DNA from: Phycisphaerae bacterium
GTDB lineage: Bacteria > Planctomycetota > Phycisphaerae > Sedimentisphaerales > UBA12454
Assembly (NCBI GenBank): GCA_026386845.1
Contig: JAPLMW010000027.1
Coordinates: 1-43,343 of the forward strand
DNA: 43,343 bases
Direction: 5' to 3'
Shown: piece by piece, positions 28,482-38,221 of the stretch
Position numbering within the stretch: the first letter of the stretch is position 1
Layout of the letters: the number at the start of each line of letters is the position of its first letter
Program-made: the position numbers and the translations under genes
Notes under the pieces: model-generated
What the model was told of the DNA's origin: nothing
Seen by the model: the letters and a program-made list of their open reading frames with translations, nothing else
The model's database searches: none

Positions 28482-30526
28482 CATCGCGTAATCTTAAAAA
28501 CGCGCTGGTTCTGGCGGCAATGATAGGACTGTTTATCTGGTGGGTTTATACAGATATCGGAAGGGCCGCGAATGTAATGCTCGCACTAATCGGACTTGGC
28601 GCGGTGATATTTGTGCATGAGTTCGGCCATTTTATTGCGGGAAAGCTGACCGACATAAATGTTGAGGCCTTTGCGCTGGGTTTTGGACCTGTTGTTCTCG
28701 GGGTCAAAAAATTTGAGAATTTTTTGCAGGTTCGTATTCTGCCGACCATTCTTGTCAAAAGCGACGACGACGATAAAGGACTTTTGTGTTTCAAACTGCC
28801 GGTTCGCTGCAAGGCCGGCGAGACAGAATATCAGTTGAGAATTTTTCCGGTAGGAGGATTTGTAAAACTTCTCGGGCAGGAGGATATCGGCGCAGACAAA
28901 CCGAGCGATGACCCGCGGTCGTTTTTAAATAAAGCTACCTGGAAAAGAGTATTGGTCGCGGCTAACGGCGTGGTCTTTAATGTTATTCTGGCGATAGCGT
29001 TTTTCATTGTAGTTTTTACGATAGGTATCAAAATGTCGCCGGCGATTATCGGCGATTGTTTACCGGGGTTTCCCGCCGACAAGGCCGGTCTAAAGGCGGG
29101 CGATGAGATAATCGAGATTAATGGAAAGGCAAATCCCGACTTTCGGGGCGTAGCGCTTATCGCGGCTTTTTCAGGTAAAAATGAGCCGGTCAGTTTGAAG
29201 GTGAAACGGACAGACGGCAGCGTTGAGAATCTCGCTGTCATCGCGAAAGATATGCCGGGTATGGGATTCAAAGGGTTCGGCATAACACCGGCAGGGGCTC
29301 TCGAAATCGCAAAGGTTGAAAATCCTAAGGATTTATTTGAGCGAACCGGCCTTAAAACCGACGATGTGCTGACTGCTGTCGGAGAGGATAAAGTCGAACA
29401 GTCTTGGCAATACAGGGCTGCGATGCAGAATCTCTTTGAGCCGAGCGTTGCGCTGACTTTTCAAAGAGCCGGCCAAGCCGAGCCGGTAGTAAAGAATTTT
29501 GAACTTATTTTCGCGCCTGCCCTGAAATATGAGGAAGAAGGCAATTTTGTGCCTGCGAATATATACGGCCTGATGCCAAGACTTAAAATTATTTCTATTG
29601 AGCTGCCGGAGGCAAATGAAGTTCTGCAGAAGGGCGATATTATAGTTCGAGCGGCAGAAGCGGCTAATCCTACCTATAAAGAGCTGCGCCAGATAACAAC
29701 GGCTTATGTGGAAAAAGAACTCAGCATAACGGTTTTGCGAAATAATGAGCTTGTAGAAACAACAGTGATTCCCAAAAAGGAGCCCAACGGCAGGGCGGTT
29801 ATAGGCATCGGTGTCGGACTCGATGTGGAAAATCCTGTTGTCGCGGCAACGGCAGATGCTAATACGTTTCTGTGGCCGAGTGATTTGCCAAAAGGAGCAG
29901 AAATAGTCGCAATCGCCGGCAAAAAGGTTGAAAATTATTTTGATATTGCCGCAGTATTAGGAAAGAACAAAGGCAAAACGGTAAAGGTAGAATACAGCGT
30001 CGCACTGAACAGCAAAAAGTTTGATTTTGCCGTTCCTGCCGAGGGGAATTTTATTCAAGCCAGGGCCGAACTTTTACAGGAGCTTCCGTTTAAGCCTTTG
30101 TCGCGACTCTACAGGGCGGCAGGACCGGCGGACGCTTTAAAAATGGGTTTCAGAAAGACCGTAGAATTCATTGCTCAGACCTATATGACACTCAAGGGTT
30201 TAATCATCGGCAGCGTAAGCCCAAAAAGTCTTATGGGGCCGGTCGGGATGATTGCGGCAAGTTCGAGAATTATAGCAGAAAAGGAATTTATGCAGTATCT
30301 GCACTTTATGGGTATAATCAGTGCCTGCCTTGCTGTTATGAATTTTCTGCCGCTGCCGATACTCGACGGCGGACTGGTTGTGATGCTCATAATTGAAAAA
30401 ATTAAAGGCTCACCGGTACATATAAAGGTGCAGGAATGGCTGACTTATGCCGGTCTTGCTATTATCGGAGCCTTATTTGTGCTTATTACGTATAACGATA
30501 TTATAAGGGTCTTTTTCAACAGGTAG
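28460..30526 (+). CDS. rseP: Site-2 intramembrane metalloprotease RseP, enlarged PDZ region
   Basis: A 688-residue membrane protease that cleaves transmembrane segments such as anti-sigma factors or signal peptides. The zinc site HEFGH (His53, Glu54, His57) lies in the first membrane segment. GGFVKLLGQED follows near residue 133, the second membrane segment around VVFNVILAIAFFIVVF, and LPLPILDGG (third zinc ligand Asp) near the C-terminus. Between them lies a region of roughly 350 residues. PDZ-like folds are recognisable at KAGLKAGDEIIEING and at LFERTGLKTDDVLTAVG; further GD/I motifs (VLQKGDIIVRA, LPKGAEIVAIAG) suggest up to four. E. coli RseP has ~450 residues and two PDZ domains, so the insert is large. 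It overlaps dxr and is followed after 7 nt by a glycosyltransferase fusion. Confidence 0.94.
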   Translation: MSEKKDIASRNLKNALVLAAMIGLFIWWVYTDIGRAANVMLALIGLGAVIFVHEFGHFIAGKLTDINVEAFALGFGPVVLGVKKFENFLQVRILPTILVKSDDDDKGLLCFKLPVRCKAGETEYQLRIFPVGGFVKLLGQEDIGADKPSDDPRSFLNKATWKRVLVAANGVVFNVILAIAFFIVVFTIGIKMSPAIIGDCLPGFPADKAGLKAGDEIIEINGKANPDFRGVALIAAFSGKNEPVSLKVKRTDGSVENLAVIAKDMPGMGFKGFGITPAGALEIAKVENPKDLFERTGLKTDDVLTAVGEDKVEQSWQYRAAMQNLFEPSVALTFQRAGQAEPVVKNFELIFAPALKYEEEGNFVPANIYGLMPRLKIISIELPEANEVLQKGDIIVRAAEAANPTYKELRQITTAYVEKELSITVLRNNELVETTVIPKKEPNGRAVIGIGVGLDVENPVVAATADANTFLWPSDLPKGAEIVAIAGKKVENYFDIAAVLGKNKGKTVKVEYSVALNSKKFDFAVPAEGNFIQARAELLQELPFKPLSRLYRAAGPADALKMGFRKTVEFIAQTYMTLKGLIIGSVSPKSLMGPVGMIAASSRIIAEKEFMQYLHFMGIISACLAVMNFLPLPILDGGLVVMLIIEKIKGSPVHIKVQEWLTYAGLAIIGALFVLITYNDIIRVFFNR

Positions 30527-30533
30527 TTATCGA

Positions 30534-31937
30534 ATGTTCGAAGACAAAGCTGATACAAACAGTATTTTGAAATGGAGGAAAAGAAATTCCTATTATTACG
30601 GCTGGATAGAAAAGATTCACAAATTTATAGTAAGACCCAACAACAGAATTCTGCATATTGGCTGTGAGACGGGAGATTTGCTGGCCGGTCTAAATCCTTC
30701 CTATGGGCTGGGAATAAGTGCCAGCAGCGAAAATATCGAACTGGCGAAAAAAAGATTTCCTGCTATTGATTTTCAGGTTGCCGACCCTCATAAATTTAAG
30801 ACGAACGAAAAATTTGATTATATAATTATATGCAATTCTCTCGGTCGGTGGCACGATATACAAAAGGTTTTTGAAAATGTGCGTTCCGCGGCAACGGCTG
30901 AGACGAGAATTATAGTAACATATTACAATTATCTGTGGGAGTTTGCGCTTCGGCTGGGTTCTTTTTTAAGATTGAGAAGGCCTTATAAGTATCAGAACTG
31001 GCTTGCCCAGGGCGATATAATCAATCTGCTGAATCTTGCCGATTTCGACGTAATCAGACAGGATTCGTATGTTTTACTTCCCAAGCGGATTTGGCCGATA
31101 ACTTCCATTTGTAATTATTTGCTTTCCCTGCTGCCGGGGTTGAAACATCTGAACCTGGTCAATCTGATAATCGCAAGGCCGGCGGCTGTCCAAATACCTG
31201 AAAAAGAGCTTTCCGTGTCCGTGATAGTGCCGTGCAGAAATGAAAAAGGCAATATAGAAGACGCTATTAAGCAAATACCCCGGATGGGTCGCCAAACCGA
31301 GATTGTTTTCGTTGACGGCAACAGCACCGACGGCACTGTGGAAGAAATAGAAAAACAAATAAAGCTTCATCCGGACAGAAACATTAAGCTGCTTCATCAG
31401 GGCCAGGCAAAAGGTAAAGGAGATGCAGTGAGAAAGGGCTTTGCCATTGCCGACGGCGATGTGCTGACGATACAGGATGCCGATTTGACGGCGCCGCCTG
31501 AAGACCAGTTAAAGTTTTTCAGGGCGTTATGTCAGGGCAAAGGAGAATTTATCAGCGGCTCAAGATTAGTTTACCCTATGGAAAAAGAGGCAATGAGATT
31601 TCTGAATCTGCTCGGAAATAAATTTTTCAGCGCCCTGTTTACCTGGATTTTAGGCCAGAGGTTCAAGGATACTCTATGCGGGACTAAAATGATAAGCAGG
31701 AAAAATTATGAGCTTATTGCCGCCAACCGCGATTATTTCGGCGATTTTGACCCGTTCGGAGATTTCGACCTGATTTTCGGCGCGGTAAAACAAAATCTAA
31801 AAGTTATCGAAATACCAGTTAACTATAAAGCCAGGACTTATGGAACGACAAATATCAGCAGATTCTGGCACGGCTGGCTTCTGCTGAGGATGAGCTGGAT
31901 AGCGTTTAAAAAAATAAAATGGCTGGGCAGAGGTTAA
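30534..31937 (+). CDS. Methyltransferase - GT2 glycosyltransferase fusion
   Basis: A 467-residue two-domain protein. The N-terminal ~210 residues are a class I SAM methyltransferase-like domain: motif I ILHIGCETGDLL and the region FDYIIICNSLGRWHD. The C-terminal part (about 225-450) is a family 2 glycosyltransferase of the dolichyl-phosphate-mannose-synthase type (VSVIVPCRNEKGN, FVDGNSTDGT, KGKGDAVRKGF, and the metal site IQDADLTAP). It probably transfers a sugar to a lipid carrier and may methylate a related intermediate. The methyltransferase motif has Cys-Glu in place of the usual Gly-x-Gly end, so its activity is uncertain. It starts 7 nt after rseP. The gene two positions further on has the same two domains in reverse order. 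Confidence 0.87.
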   Translation: MFEDKADTNSILKWRKRNSYYYGWIEKIHKFIVRPNNRILHIGCETGDLLAGLNPSYGLGISASSENIELAKKRFPAIDFQVADPHKFKTNEKFDYIIICNSLGRWHDIQKVFENVRSAATAETRIIVTYYNYLWEFALRLGSFLRLRRPYKYQNWLAQGDIINLLNLADFDVIRQDSYVLLPKRIWPITSICNYLLSLLPGLKHLNLVNLIIARPAAVQIPEKELSVSVIVPCRNEKGNIEDAIKQIPRMGRQTEIVFVDGNSTDGTVEEIEKQIKLHPDRNIKLLHQGQAKGKGDAVRKGFAIADGDVLTIQDADLTAPPEDQLKFFRALCQGKGEFISGSRLVYPMEKEAMRFLNLLGNKFFSALFTWILGQRFKDTLCGTKMISRKNYELIAANRDYFGDFDPFGDFDLIFGAVKQNLKVIEIPVNYKARTYGTTNISRFWHGWLLLRMSWIAFKKIKWLGRG

Positions 31938-31941
31938 CATA

Positions 31942-32712
31942 ATGAATTTGCTGGAACATTTAAAACAGCCCCAGTCAAGAGGAATTAAAAATCTTGACGA
32001 CCCGCAGACGGCGGTTTTGCATTCGCAGATTATAAAAGGGAAAGTTTTTCTCAGAAATTTATATACTGATTTTTATGAAGCTTTCAAAAAATCAGTCAGC
32101 TCAAATGCCGATAAGATGGTTGAATTAGGCAGCGGAGGCGGATTTATAAAGGAAATCATACCGGGTGTAATTACTTCTGATATTATTAAGCTTCCAAATG
32201 CGGATATGGCGTTTTCAGCGGAGCAAATACCTTTTGAAAACAACAGTGTTGACGCGTTTTTTATGATAGATGTGCTGCATCATATCAAGAAGCCGAGGGT
32301 TTTTTTTGCTGAGGCGCGAAGATGCCTCAAAAGCGGCGGCAAAATAGTAATGATTGAACCTGCCAATACATTATGGGGCAGACTTATCTATAAAAATTTT
32401 CATCATGAATTATTTGATATATCGGCAGGGTGGGAAATGGAGAAAACCGGGCCCTTGTCCGATGCAAACGGGGCAATGGCCTGGATAATATTTCAAAGGG
32501 ACAGGAAACTTTTTGAATCAGAGTTCAAAAACCTGAAAGTCTCCAGTATCAGTTTTCATACTCCCTTGCGGTATCTATTAAGCGGGGGATTGACCTATAG
32601 GCAATTAGCTCCTTCGTTTATGTACGGCTTTGTGAATTTTCTGGAAATTTGTCTTCGTCCCTTTAGCAAATGGCTTGGGATGTTTGAAACAATTGTATTG
32701 GAAAAACAATGA
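31942..32712 (+). CDS. Class I SAM-dependent methyltransferase
   Basis: A 256-residue type 11 methyltransferase. Motif I is MVELGSGGGFIKEI, the acidic motif II region is SDIIKLPNADMAFSAEQIPF, and post-motif segments are DAFFMIDVLHHIKKPRVFFAEARRCLKSGGKIVMIEP. It stands between the two glycosyltransferase/methyltransferase fusion genes with gaps of 4 nt and an overlap of 4 nt (ATGA), so it is translated from the same message. It likely methylates a sugar or lipid intermediate; the substrate is unknown. Confidence 0.9.
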   Translation: MNLLEHLKQPQSRGIKNLDDPQTAVLHSQIIKGKVFLRNLYTDFYEAFKKSVSSNADKMVELGSGGGFIKEIIPGVITSDIIKLPNADMAFSAEQIPFENNSVDAFFMIDVLHHIKKPRVFFAEARRCLKSGGKIVMIEPANTLWGRLIYKNFHHELFDISAGWEMEKTGPLSDANGAMAWIIFQRDRKLFESEFKNLKVSSISFHTPLRYLLSGGLTYRQLAPSFMYGFVNFLEICLRPFSKWLGMFETIVLEKQ

Positions 32713-34262
32713 TGGATATTAAAACCGAAGAAAATCGATCTGTTGAAAAAAAGAGAGTTTTGATTTTTATTGTGTGCTATAATGCGGAAGGCACCATTGA
32801 AACGGTGCTTGACCGTATTCCACAGGCAGTATGGGAGAATGAAAATTATCAGAGCGAATCGCTGATTATAGACGACCAGTCTTTCGACAAGACTTTTTAC
32901 AAGGCACATAATTATTCCGAGCTTCATCCTGACCGTCATATTACAGTGTTGTATAATCCCAGGAATCAGGGTTATGGCGGCAATCAGAAAGTCGGCTATT
33001 GCTATGCTCTCCGGCAGGGCTTCGATGCCGTTGTTTTATTGCACGGCGACGGGCAATACGCTCCTGAGTATCTCGACCAGATGATAAGGCCGATTATAAA
33101 TAACGAGGCTGACGCGGTTTTCGGTTCCCGGATGATTAACCGCGTCGATGCTCTTAAAGGGCGAATGCCCCTGTATAAATGGGTCGGCAACCAGATTTTA
33201 ACTTCTGTCCAGAACAGGATTATAAAATCGCAGTTGTCGGAGTTTCACAGCGGCTATCGGGCATACAGCATAAAGACTCTTTCCGAAATACCTTTTGAGT
33301 GCAATTCAAATTATTTCGATTTTGATACCGATATAATAATTCAGCTTGTGGACACAAAAAAGAGAATAAAGGAAATTCCTATTCCTACTTTTTATGGAAA
33401 TGAAATCTGCAGGGTTAACGGAATCAGGTATGCGATTCGGATTATCAAATCCTGCGTGGAGTCGCGTCTGAACAAACTTGGATTGTATTATCAGCCTAAA
33501 TTCGATTATCATCAGGATTCGAACGCTCATTATCAGGGCAAATTCGGATACCTCAGTTCGCAGCAGTTTGCGCTGGATAGTGTCAAGGCGAATTCAACGG
33601 TAATTGATATCGGGTGTGGGCCGGGGTTTATGGCAGAAAAGCTTAAAGATAAAAACGTAAAGACCGTCTCGATTGATTTACAGATTCAGCCGCAGGCAAG
33701 AGAAAATTCCTTCAAATGCATCGAGACCGATGTTGAAAAGTACGATTTTAAGGATGATTTCGGCAAGGTGGATTATCTGCTGGTTCTTGATATTGTCGAA
33801 CATCTCAAATCTCTGGAGCAGTTTTTGAAAGTGATACGTCGAAGATTTTCGAAAGACAGCCCGACGATAATCATAACAACCGGTAATATTGCCTTTTTAC
33901 CTGTAAGATTAGGTCTGTTTTTAGGAAGTTTTAATTACGGCAAGAGGGGTATTCTTGATATGGACCACGCTCGCCTGTTCACTTTTTATTCGTTAGTGAA
34001 AACACTGGAGATTAACGGGTATGAAGTCATAAAAAAGCAGGGTATTCCGGCGCCGTTTCCACTGGCTGTCGGCAGGGGCAAGTTTGCCGGTTTTCTGCTT
34101 TGGATTAATAAAATTTTGATTTTGATTTCAAAGACTTTATTTTCCTATCAGATTGCGGTTGTAGCAAAACCTTTGCCGACGCTGGAACACCTGCTTGATG
34201 ACGCCCACAAGGCTAAAGACGAAAAAATACAGGAAATCGCGAAATTGGGTGATAAGACCTGA
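32709..34262 (+). CDS. GT2 glycosyltransferase - methyltransferase fusion
   Basis: A 517-residue protein with the reverse domain order of the gene at 30534. The N-terminal ~240 residues are a family 2 glycosyltransferase: VLIFIVCYNAEGTIETVLDR, IIDDQSFDKTF, NQGYGGNQKVG, the metal site LHGDGQYAPE, and FHSGYRAYS. The C-terminal ~250 residues are a SAM methyltransferase with motif I VIDIGCGPGFMAEKL and the sequence VDYLLVLDIVEHLKSLEQF. Near residues 455-480 is a short hydrophobic stretch (FAGFLLWINKILILISKTLF). It overlaps its neighbours by 4 and 1 nt. A role in making a lipid-linked glycan is inferred from context. Confidence 0.9.
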   Translation: MMDIKTEENRSVEKKRVLIFIVCYNAEGTIETVLDRIPQAVWENENYQSESLIIDDQSFDKTFYKAHNYSELHPDRHITVLYNPRNQGYGGNQKVGYCYALRQGFDAVVLLHGDGQYAPEYLDQMIRPIINNEADAVFGSRMINRVDALKGRMPLYKWVGNQILTSVQNRIIKSQLSEFHSGYRAYSIKTLSEIPFECNSNYFDFDTDIIIQLVDTKKRIKEIPIPTFYGNEICRVNGIRYAIRIIKSCVESRLNKLGLYYQPKFDYHQDSNAHYQGKFGYLSSQQFALDSVKANSTVIDIGCGPGFMAEKLKDKNVKTVSIDLQIQPQARENSFKCIETDVEKYDFKDDFGKVDYLLVLDIVEHLKSLEQFLKVIRRRFSKDSPTIIITTGNIAFLPVRLGLFLGSFNYGKRGILDMDHARLFTFYSLVKTLEINGYEVIKKQGIPAPFPLAVGRGKFAGFLLWINKILILISKTLFSYQIAVVAKPLPTLEHLLDDAHKAKDEKIQEIAKLGDKT

Positions 34263-36379
34263 TGAAAAAGAAAAATGTAGAAAAAGAAACGCCTTTAAAC
34301 TGTAACCGAAAAAGCGGTTTTAAATGTCTTATAGGCGTTTTTATTTTTTTCTGGCCGCTGATATATTTATTTCATCACATTCTTCCCATAAACGGCCAGC
34401 ACACCGCCATGGGCAATGATTTTATTCTGCTGTATTATAAATATAAGGTTTATTTGCTTGCCTGCCTTGCCGAATTCAAATTTCCTCTCTGGTCTCCTTC
34501 GGAAGGCTGCGGTTTTCCATTTTATATAAATCCGTTTGCACAGGTTTTTTATCCTTTAAATCTGCCGTTGGTTCTGTGGTATAAAATATCGGGCGGATAT
34601 AATCCAATAGACCATCAGTTTTTTGCCATAATCGGCATTTCAATATTTGCTCTTGGCCTTTATAAATGGCTTCGATTAATTAACAAAAACATGAGGGCTG
34701 TTGTTCTGAGTACTATTATTATTTCCGTGAGCTTTAAAATAACGGAGATATTAAGATTTCCCAATGCAGTGCACACGGCCGCGTGGTATCCATGGATACT
34801 TTATGCAATTACGAAAATATTTAAAAGTCAATCTGTCAAAGACAGCTTATTAGGCGGTGCAACGCTTGTTTTCTCTATTATTTGTCTTTGCACAGGAGGA
34901 TATCCATATTATGTTTATTATTCCCAGTTTTTATTCGTGCCATACTTTCTTATTTTTCTCATCAGGCCGTTTCGCCGGTATTTATTCAATATAGATTCAA
35001 TTAAATGGAAAAATGCTGTTTTAACTTTTGCAGTTTGCGCGATAATTACGGCTCTTATCTGTGGTCCATACCTGCTGAGCATTAAAAACCTAATGTCTCA
35101 AACAATAGACCGGGCAGGCAAGGACTTTGGTTATTCTACAGAGCATGTATTTGATTTTACCGATACAATCGGCTCGTTAGTCTGGCCACCCACTGCACAA
35201 GTGGAAGGCTGGTATTTTTTCAGCATTACGGCTTTATTGATTATTCTTTTGTATCTGTTTACGAAATCGACAGGCAGATTTTCCTCTGATACGCATTTTT
35301 CCGGCGGAATTGCCGCAAAGGTGTTTTTTGTTCTTTGGATTGGAGTCATAAGCTACATCACTTATAATAAACATTCATATCTTTTTATATTCCTATGGAA
35401 ATACATGCCGGGCTTTTCCAGTCTTCGCGTCTGGGGCAGGTTAAATATTATTCTTTTGCCGATACTGGCCTGGCTGCTGTCATTGGCTTTTAATCATTTT
35501 GAAAATTTAATCTTTGACTCTATTCGGATAGAAAGCAAAAGTTTCTGGAAAAAAAATCAGGCGATTCTAACGCTGATTTTGATTTATGTTGTAATCCTGG
35601 CTGTTCAGCTTTATTTGATTTTGAATAAAATGTACGATTATTACTGGCAGGAATACTTACAAAATGTTTCCGGGTACAATGTATGGTTCTTGTATACAGG
35701 GATTGCGGCATTTGCTGTTATCCTGTCAATATTGGCAGTCAGTAAAAAGCGTGCTTTAGTATCGAATAAAGCTTCAGCTTTAGTTGCTTTCTTGTTAATA
35801 ACTGCTGCTGTGTTTGAGATGTGGCCTGTCGGGACACATACGTGGACATATACGGCAAAATCCCTTAGAGGGAGAATAAATCCTGATGTTGATATGATAA
35901 ATCGCGCATCATTCGAATATCCAAGAAAGAATTACATGAATTCAATTTCTCTGGATCCTGTTTTTAATGTAAGCATTCTGCCAAACTGGTATTTTGGCCG
36001 TTATGTAAAATTTTTAAAGGAATCTTTCGACGATATAGAGGCTCTGAACGTTTTGCTTGGCGTAACCGGCAAACAAAAAGTATTCTTCTCAGAATCTATT
36101 GATTATAAAACAGTGAGAGATTTTTTGACGGATGCACTGCGGTATAAAAATCACGGCTTTCTATTGTCATATACCGGCGATGAATTGGAATGGAAAATTG
36201 ATGCTCCCGCGGCAGGATACCTTAGTTTTATTGATAACTGGGACAGCAACTGGAAGGTTTTTGTCGATGGTGAAGAAAACAAGATAGAACTGCTTTTCGG
36301 CACATTTAAATCGGTTGCCGTCAAGAGGGGAGGACATCTCATAAAATTTACTTATGAACCAGGTTTGTTGTATAGATGA
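34262..36379 (+). CDS. YfhO-like multi-spanning membrane protein
   Basis: A 705-residue membrane protein with about a dozen hydrophobic helices. Its C-terminal soluble domain is of the YfhO type (YLSFIDNWDSNWKVFVDGEENKIELLFGTFKSVAVKRGGHLIKFTYEP). YfhO family members are thought to be lipid-carrier-dependent glycosyltransferases that add sugars to lipoteichoic acid or surface glycans. The N-terminal loop has the Asn/Asp-containing GNDFILLYYKYKVYLLACLAEFKFPLWSP segment, the usual active-site loop region. The family normally has a last transmembrane helix after the FxYEP motif; here the protein stops seven residues later (GLLYR), so the last helix is missing. The start overlaps the previous stop by one base. 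Confidence 0.85.
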   Translation: MKKKNVEKETPLNCNRKSGFKCLIGVFIFFWPLIYLFHHILPINGQHTAMGNDFILLYYKYKVYLLACLAEFKFPLWSPSEGCGFPFYINPFAQVFYPLNLPLVLWYKISGGYNPIDHQFFAIIGISIFALGLYKWLRLINKNMRAVVLSTIIISVSFKITEILRFPNAVHTAAWYPWILYAITKIFKSQSVKDSLLGGATLVFSIICLCTGGYPYYVYYSQFLFVPYFLIFLIRPFRRYLFNIDSIKWKNAVLTFAVCAIITALICGPYLLSIKNLMSQTIDRAGKDFGYSTEHVFDFTDTIGSLVWPPTAQVEGWYFFSITALLIILLYLFTKSTGRFSSDTHFSGGIAAKVFFVLWIGVISYITYNKHSYLFIFLWKYMPGFSSLRVWGRLNIILLPILAWLLSLAFNHFENLIFDSIRIESKSFWKKNQAILTLILIYVVILAVQLYLILNKMYDYYWQEYLQNVSGYNVWFLYTGIAAFAVILSILAVSKKRALVSNKASALVAFLLITAAVFEMWPVGTHTWTYTAKSLRGRINPDVDMINRASFEYPRKNYMNSISLDPVFNVSILPNWYFGRYVKFLKESFDDIEALNVLLGVTGKQKVFFSESIDYKTVRDFLTDALRYKNHGFLLSYTGDELEWKIDAPAAGYLSFIDNWDSNWKVFVDGEENKIELLFGTFKSVAVKRGGHLIKFTYEPGLLYR

Positions 36380-36385
36380 ATCGAT

Positions 36386-36517
36386 ATGCAAATCCCAAGT
36401 AAAATCAGATGTGAACTGGCTGATAGCAGAACTCCTCTGCTGCGCATACTTTTTATTGCGCTGGCGTGTTTGTTCCATTATTGTTATAATAGAGGCATAT
36501 TTCTGGGCGAAGAATAG
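36386..36517 (+). CDS. Possible 43-residue membrane peptide
   Basis: A short open frame with one hydrophobic stretch (ILFIALACLFHYCYN) directly after the YfhO-like gene and before a promoter-like site. There is no ribosome-binding site of note and no recognisable family. It might be a detached remnant of the missing C-terminal helix of the upstream gene, or chance. Confidence 0.2.
   Translation: MQIPSKIRCELADSRTPLLRILFIALACLFHYCYNRGIFLGEE
36482..36490 (+). promoter_or_regulatory. Extended -10 promoter candidate upstream of the flippase
   Basis: TGTTATAAT (TG-N-TATAAT) is a textbook extended -10; no good -35 lies 17 nt upstream. It would start a transcript near 36497, about 125 nt before the flippase ATG, making the second half of the polysaccharide locus a separate operon. 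Confidence 0.4.
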
Positions 36518-36622
36518 GCCATTTTAAAATACTGACTGTTACAGTTAATTGTAACTCACAGGGACGGAGTTTGAGAAAAACGGTGAAAACTAACACGTTA
36601 AACAAGTCTCTTTAAATTTCCA

Positions 36623-38140
36623 ATGAAGCTTATAAAGAAGAACATAGCTGCCAATTTTGCCGGGAATATATGGCAGGCCCTGATAGGACTGATTTTTATC
36701 CCGCTTTATATGAAATTCCTGGGGATGGAATGCTGGGGGCTGATTGGTATTTTTACAGCGATGCAGACCATGTCCGGTATTTTAGACCTGGGTATGAGTA
36801 ATACCTTGAATCGTGAAATGGCTCGCCTGTCCGCATTGCAGGACAGGGAACAGGAAATGCGTAATCTTGTCCGCACGCTGGAAGTTATTTACTGGAGCGT
36901 CGCTGTGTTTGCCGGGATTGTCGTAGCGGCATTGTCACCGTTTATCGCGCATCACTGGGTCAAAGCGGAGCAGTTATCTCCTAAATCCATAGAGCATGCG
37001 TTTTTACTTATGGGATTTGCAATAACTCTCCAGATGCCGGTCGGATTTTACTCCGGAGGATTGATGGGATTGCAGAGACAGGTTCTGCTTAACGCAATTA
37101 TTATTAGCACAAGCACATTACGCGGCGTCGGAGCCGGTCTGATTTTGTGGCTGGTTTCCCCGACAATCCAGGCCTATTTTTTATGGCAAATAGTTGTCAG
37201 CATAATAAATACCTTTTTTTTAGTGATGTTTCTTTGGCGCAGACTCTCGCCCGGCGATAACAAAGCAGTTTTTCAAAAGCAACTGCTCAAGGGTATTTGG
37301 AGATTTAGCGCCGGAATGAGTGGAATCACTATCCTTGCATTAATTCTTACTCAATCGGATAAAATCATATTAAGCAAGATGCTCCCGCTTAAAATGTTTG
37401 GTTATTACACTCTTGCCTGGATAGTAGCGACGAGTATTGGTGGCCTCTTCACGGCGGTATTTAGCAGTATTTATCCGAGATTGACGCAATTAGTTTCTAT
37501 TAACGACCAAGATGAACTGAAACGACTCTATCATGAAAGCTGCCAGTTTATGTCGGTTCTGATTCTACCTGCCGCCATCGTTATAGCTTTATTTCCCAAT
37601 GAAATCCTGCTTCTGTGGACACAGAACCCAACAACGGCCCAAGAATCTCATCTTTTGGTAAGCATTCTGATTTGCGGTACGGCGCTTAATGGATTAATGT
37701 ATTTGCCCTATGCACTGCAATTAGCATTTGGCTGGACAAGTTTATCCTTTTTTAAAAATGTTATTGCTGTGATTCTATTTGTGCCGCTAATTATTTATAT
37801 GGCTGCGTACTATGGCGCTGTGGGTGTGGCCAGCGTATGGCTTGTTTTAAACATGGGGTATGTCCTCTTTGAAATTCCAATAATGCACCGTCGATTATTG
37901 CATAAAGAAAAATGGCGATGGTATTTGCAGGACGTATTCATTCCTCTTGTGGTATGTATATTTGTCGCCGGTATCGGCCGGATATTGATAAGAGGGCTGA
38001 TGCCGCAATATATGACGCTGCTGTATTTAATTATCATTTCGGCATTAACAGTCGGGACAACGGCAATTACAACCCCCGTAACGAGGGCATGGTTGTTTAT
38101 GCAGTTATCAAAAATCAAATTAGTATATGGAGGTAAATGA
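36623..38140 (+). CDS. Wzx-like polysaccharide flippase
   Basis: A 505-residue membrane protein with 12 or more predicted helices of the MATE/MOP superfamily (oligosaccharide flippases). It starts KKNIAANFAGNIWQALIGLIFIPLYMKFLG, a typical Wzx/RfbX opening, and contains GLIGIFTAMQTMSGILDLGMS, which fits the first Wzx helices. It would move lipid-linked glycan units across the inner membrane. It lies between the lipid-glycan glycosyltransferases and the smaller GT2 genes. Part of its C-terminal coding sequence (about 37990-38065) is recognisably repeated in a remnant at 41056-41130. Confidence 0.9.
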   Translation: MKLIKKNIAANFAGNIWQALIGLIFIPLYMKFLGMECWGLIGIFTAMQTMSGILDLGMSNTLNREMARLSALQDREQEMRNLVRTLEVIYWSVAVFAGIVVAALSPFIAHHWVKAEQLSPKSIEHAFLLMGFAITLQMPVGFYSGGLMGLQRQVLLNAIIISTSTLRGVGAGLILWLVSPTIQAYFLWQIVVSIINTFFLVMFLWRRLSPGDNKAVFQKQLLKGIWRFSAGMSGITILALILTQSDKIILSKMLPLKMFGYYTLAWIVATSIGGLFTAVFSSIYPRLTQLVSINDQDELKRLYHESCQFMSVLILPAAIVIALFPNEILLLWTQNPTTAQESHLLVSILICGTALNGLMYLPYALQLAFGWTSLSFFKNVIAVILFVPLIIYMAAYYGAVGVASVWLVLNMGYVLFEIPIMHRRLLHKEKWRWYLQDVFIPLVVCIFVAGIGRILIRGLMPQYMTLLYLIIISALTVGTTAITTPVTRAWLFMQLSKIKLVYGGK

Positions 38141-38221
38141 ACACAAAAGCGACGGTTACGTATAAGAAACTTTTACGGAAAGCAGTCGCTCACATATATG
38201 CTGCAAAGAAAGGACGACAAC

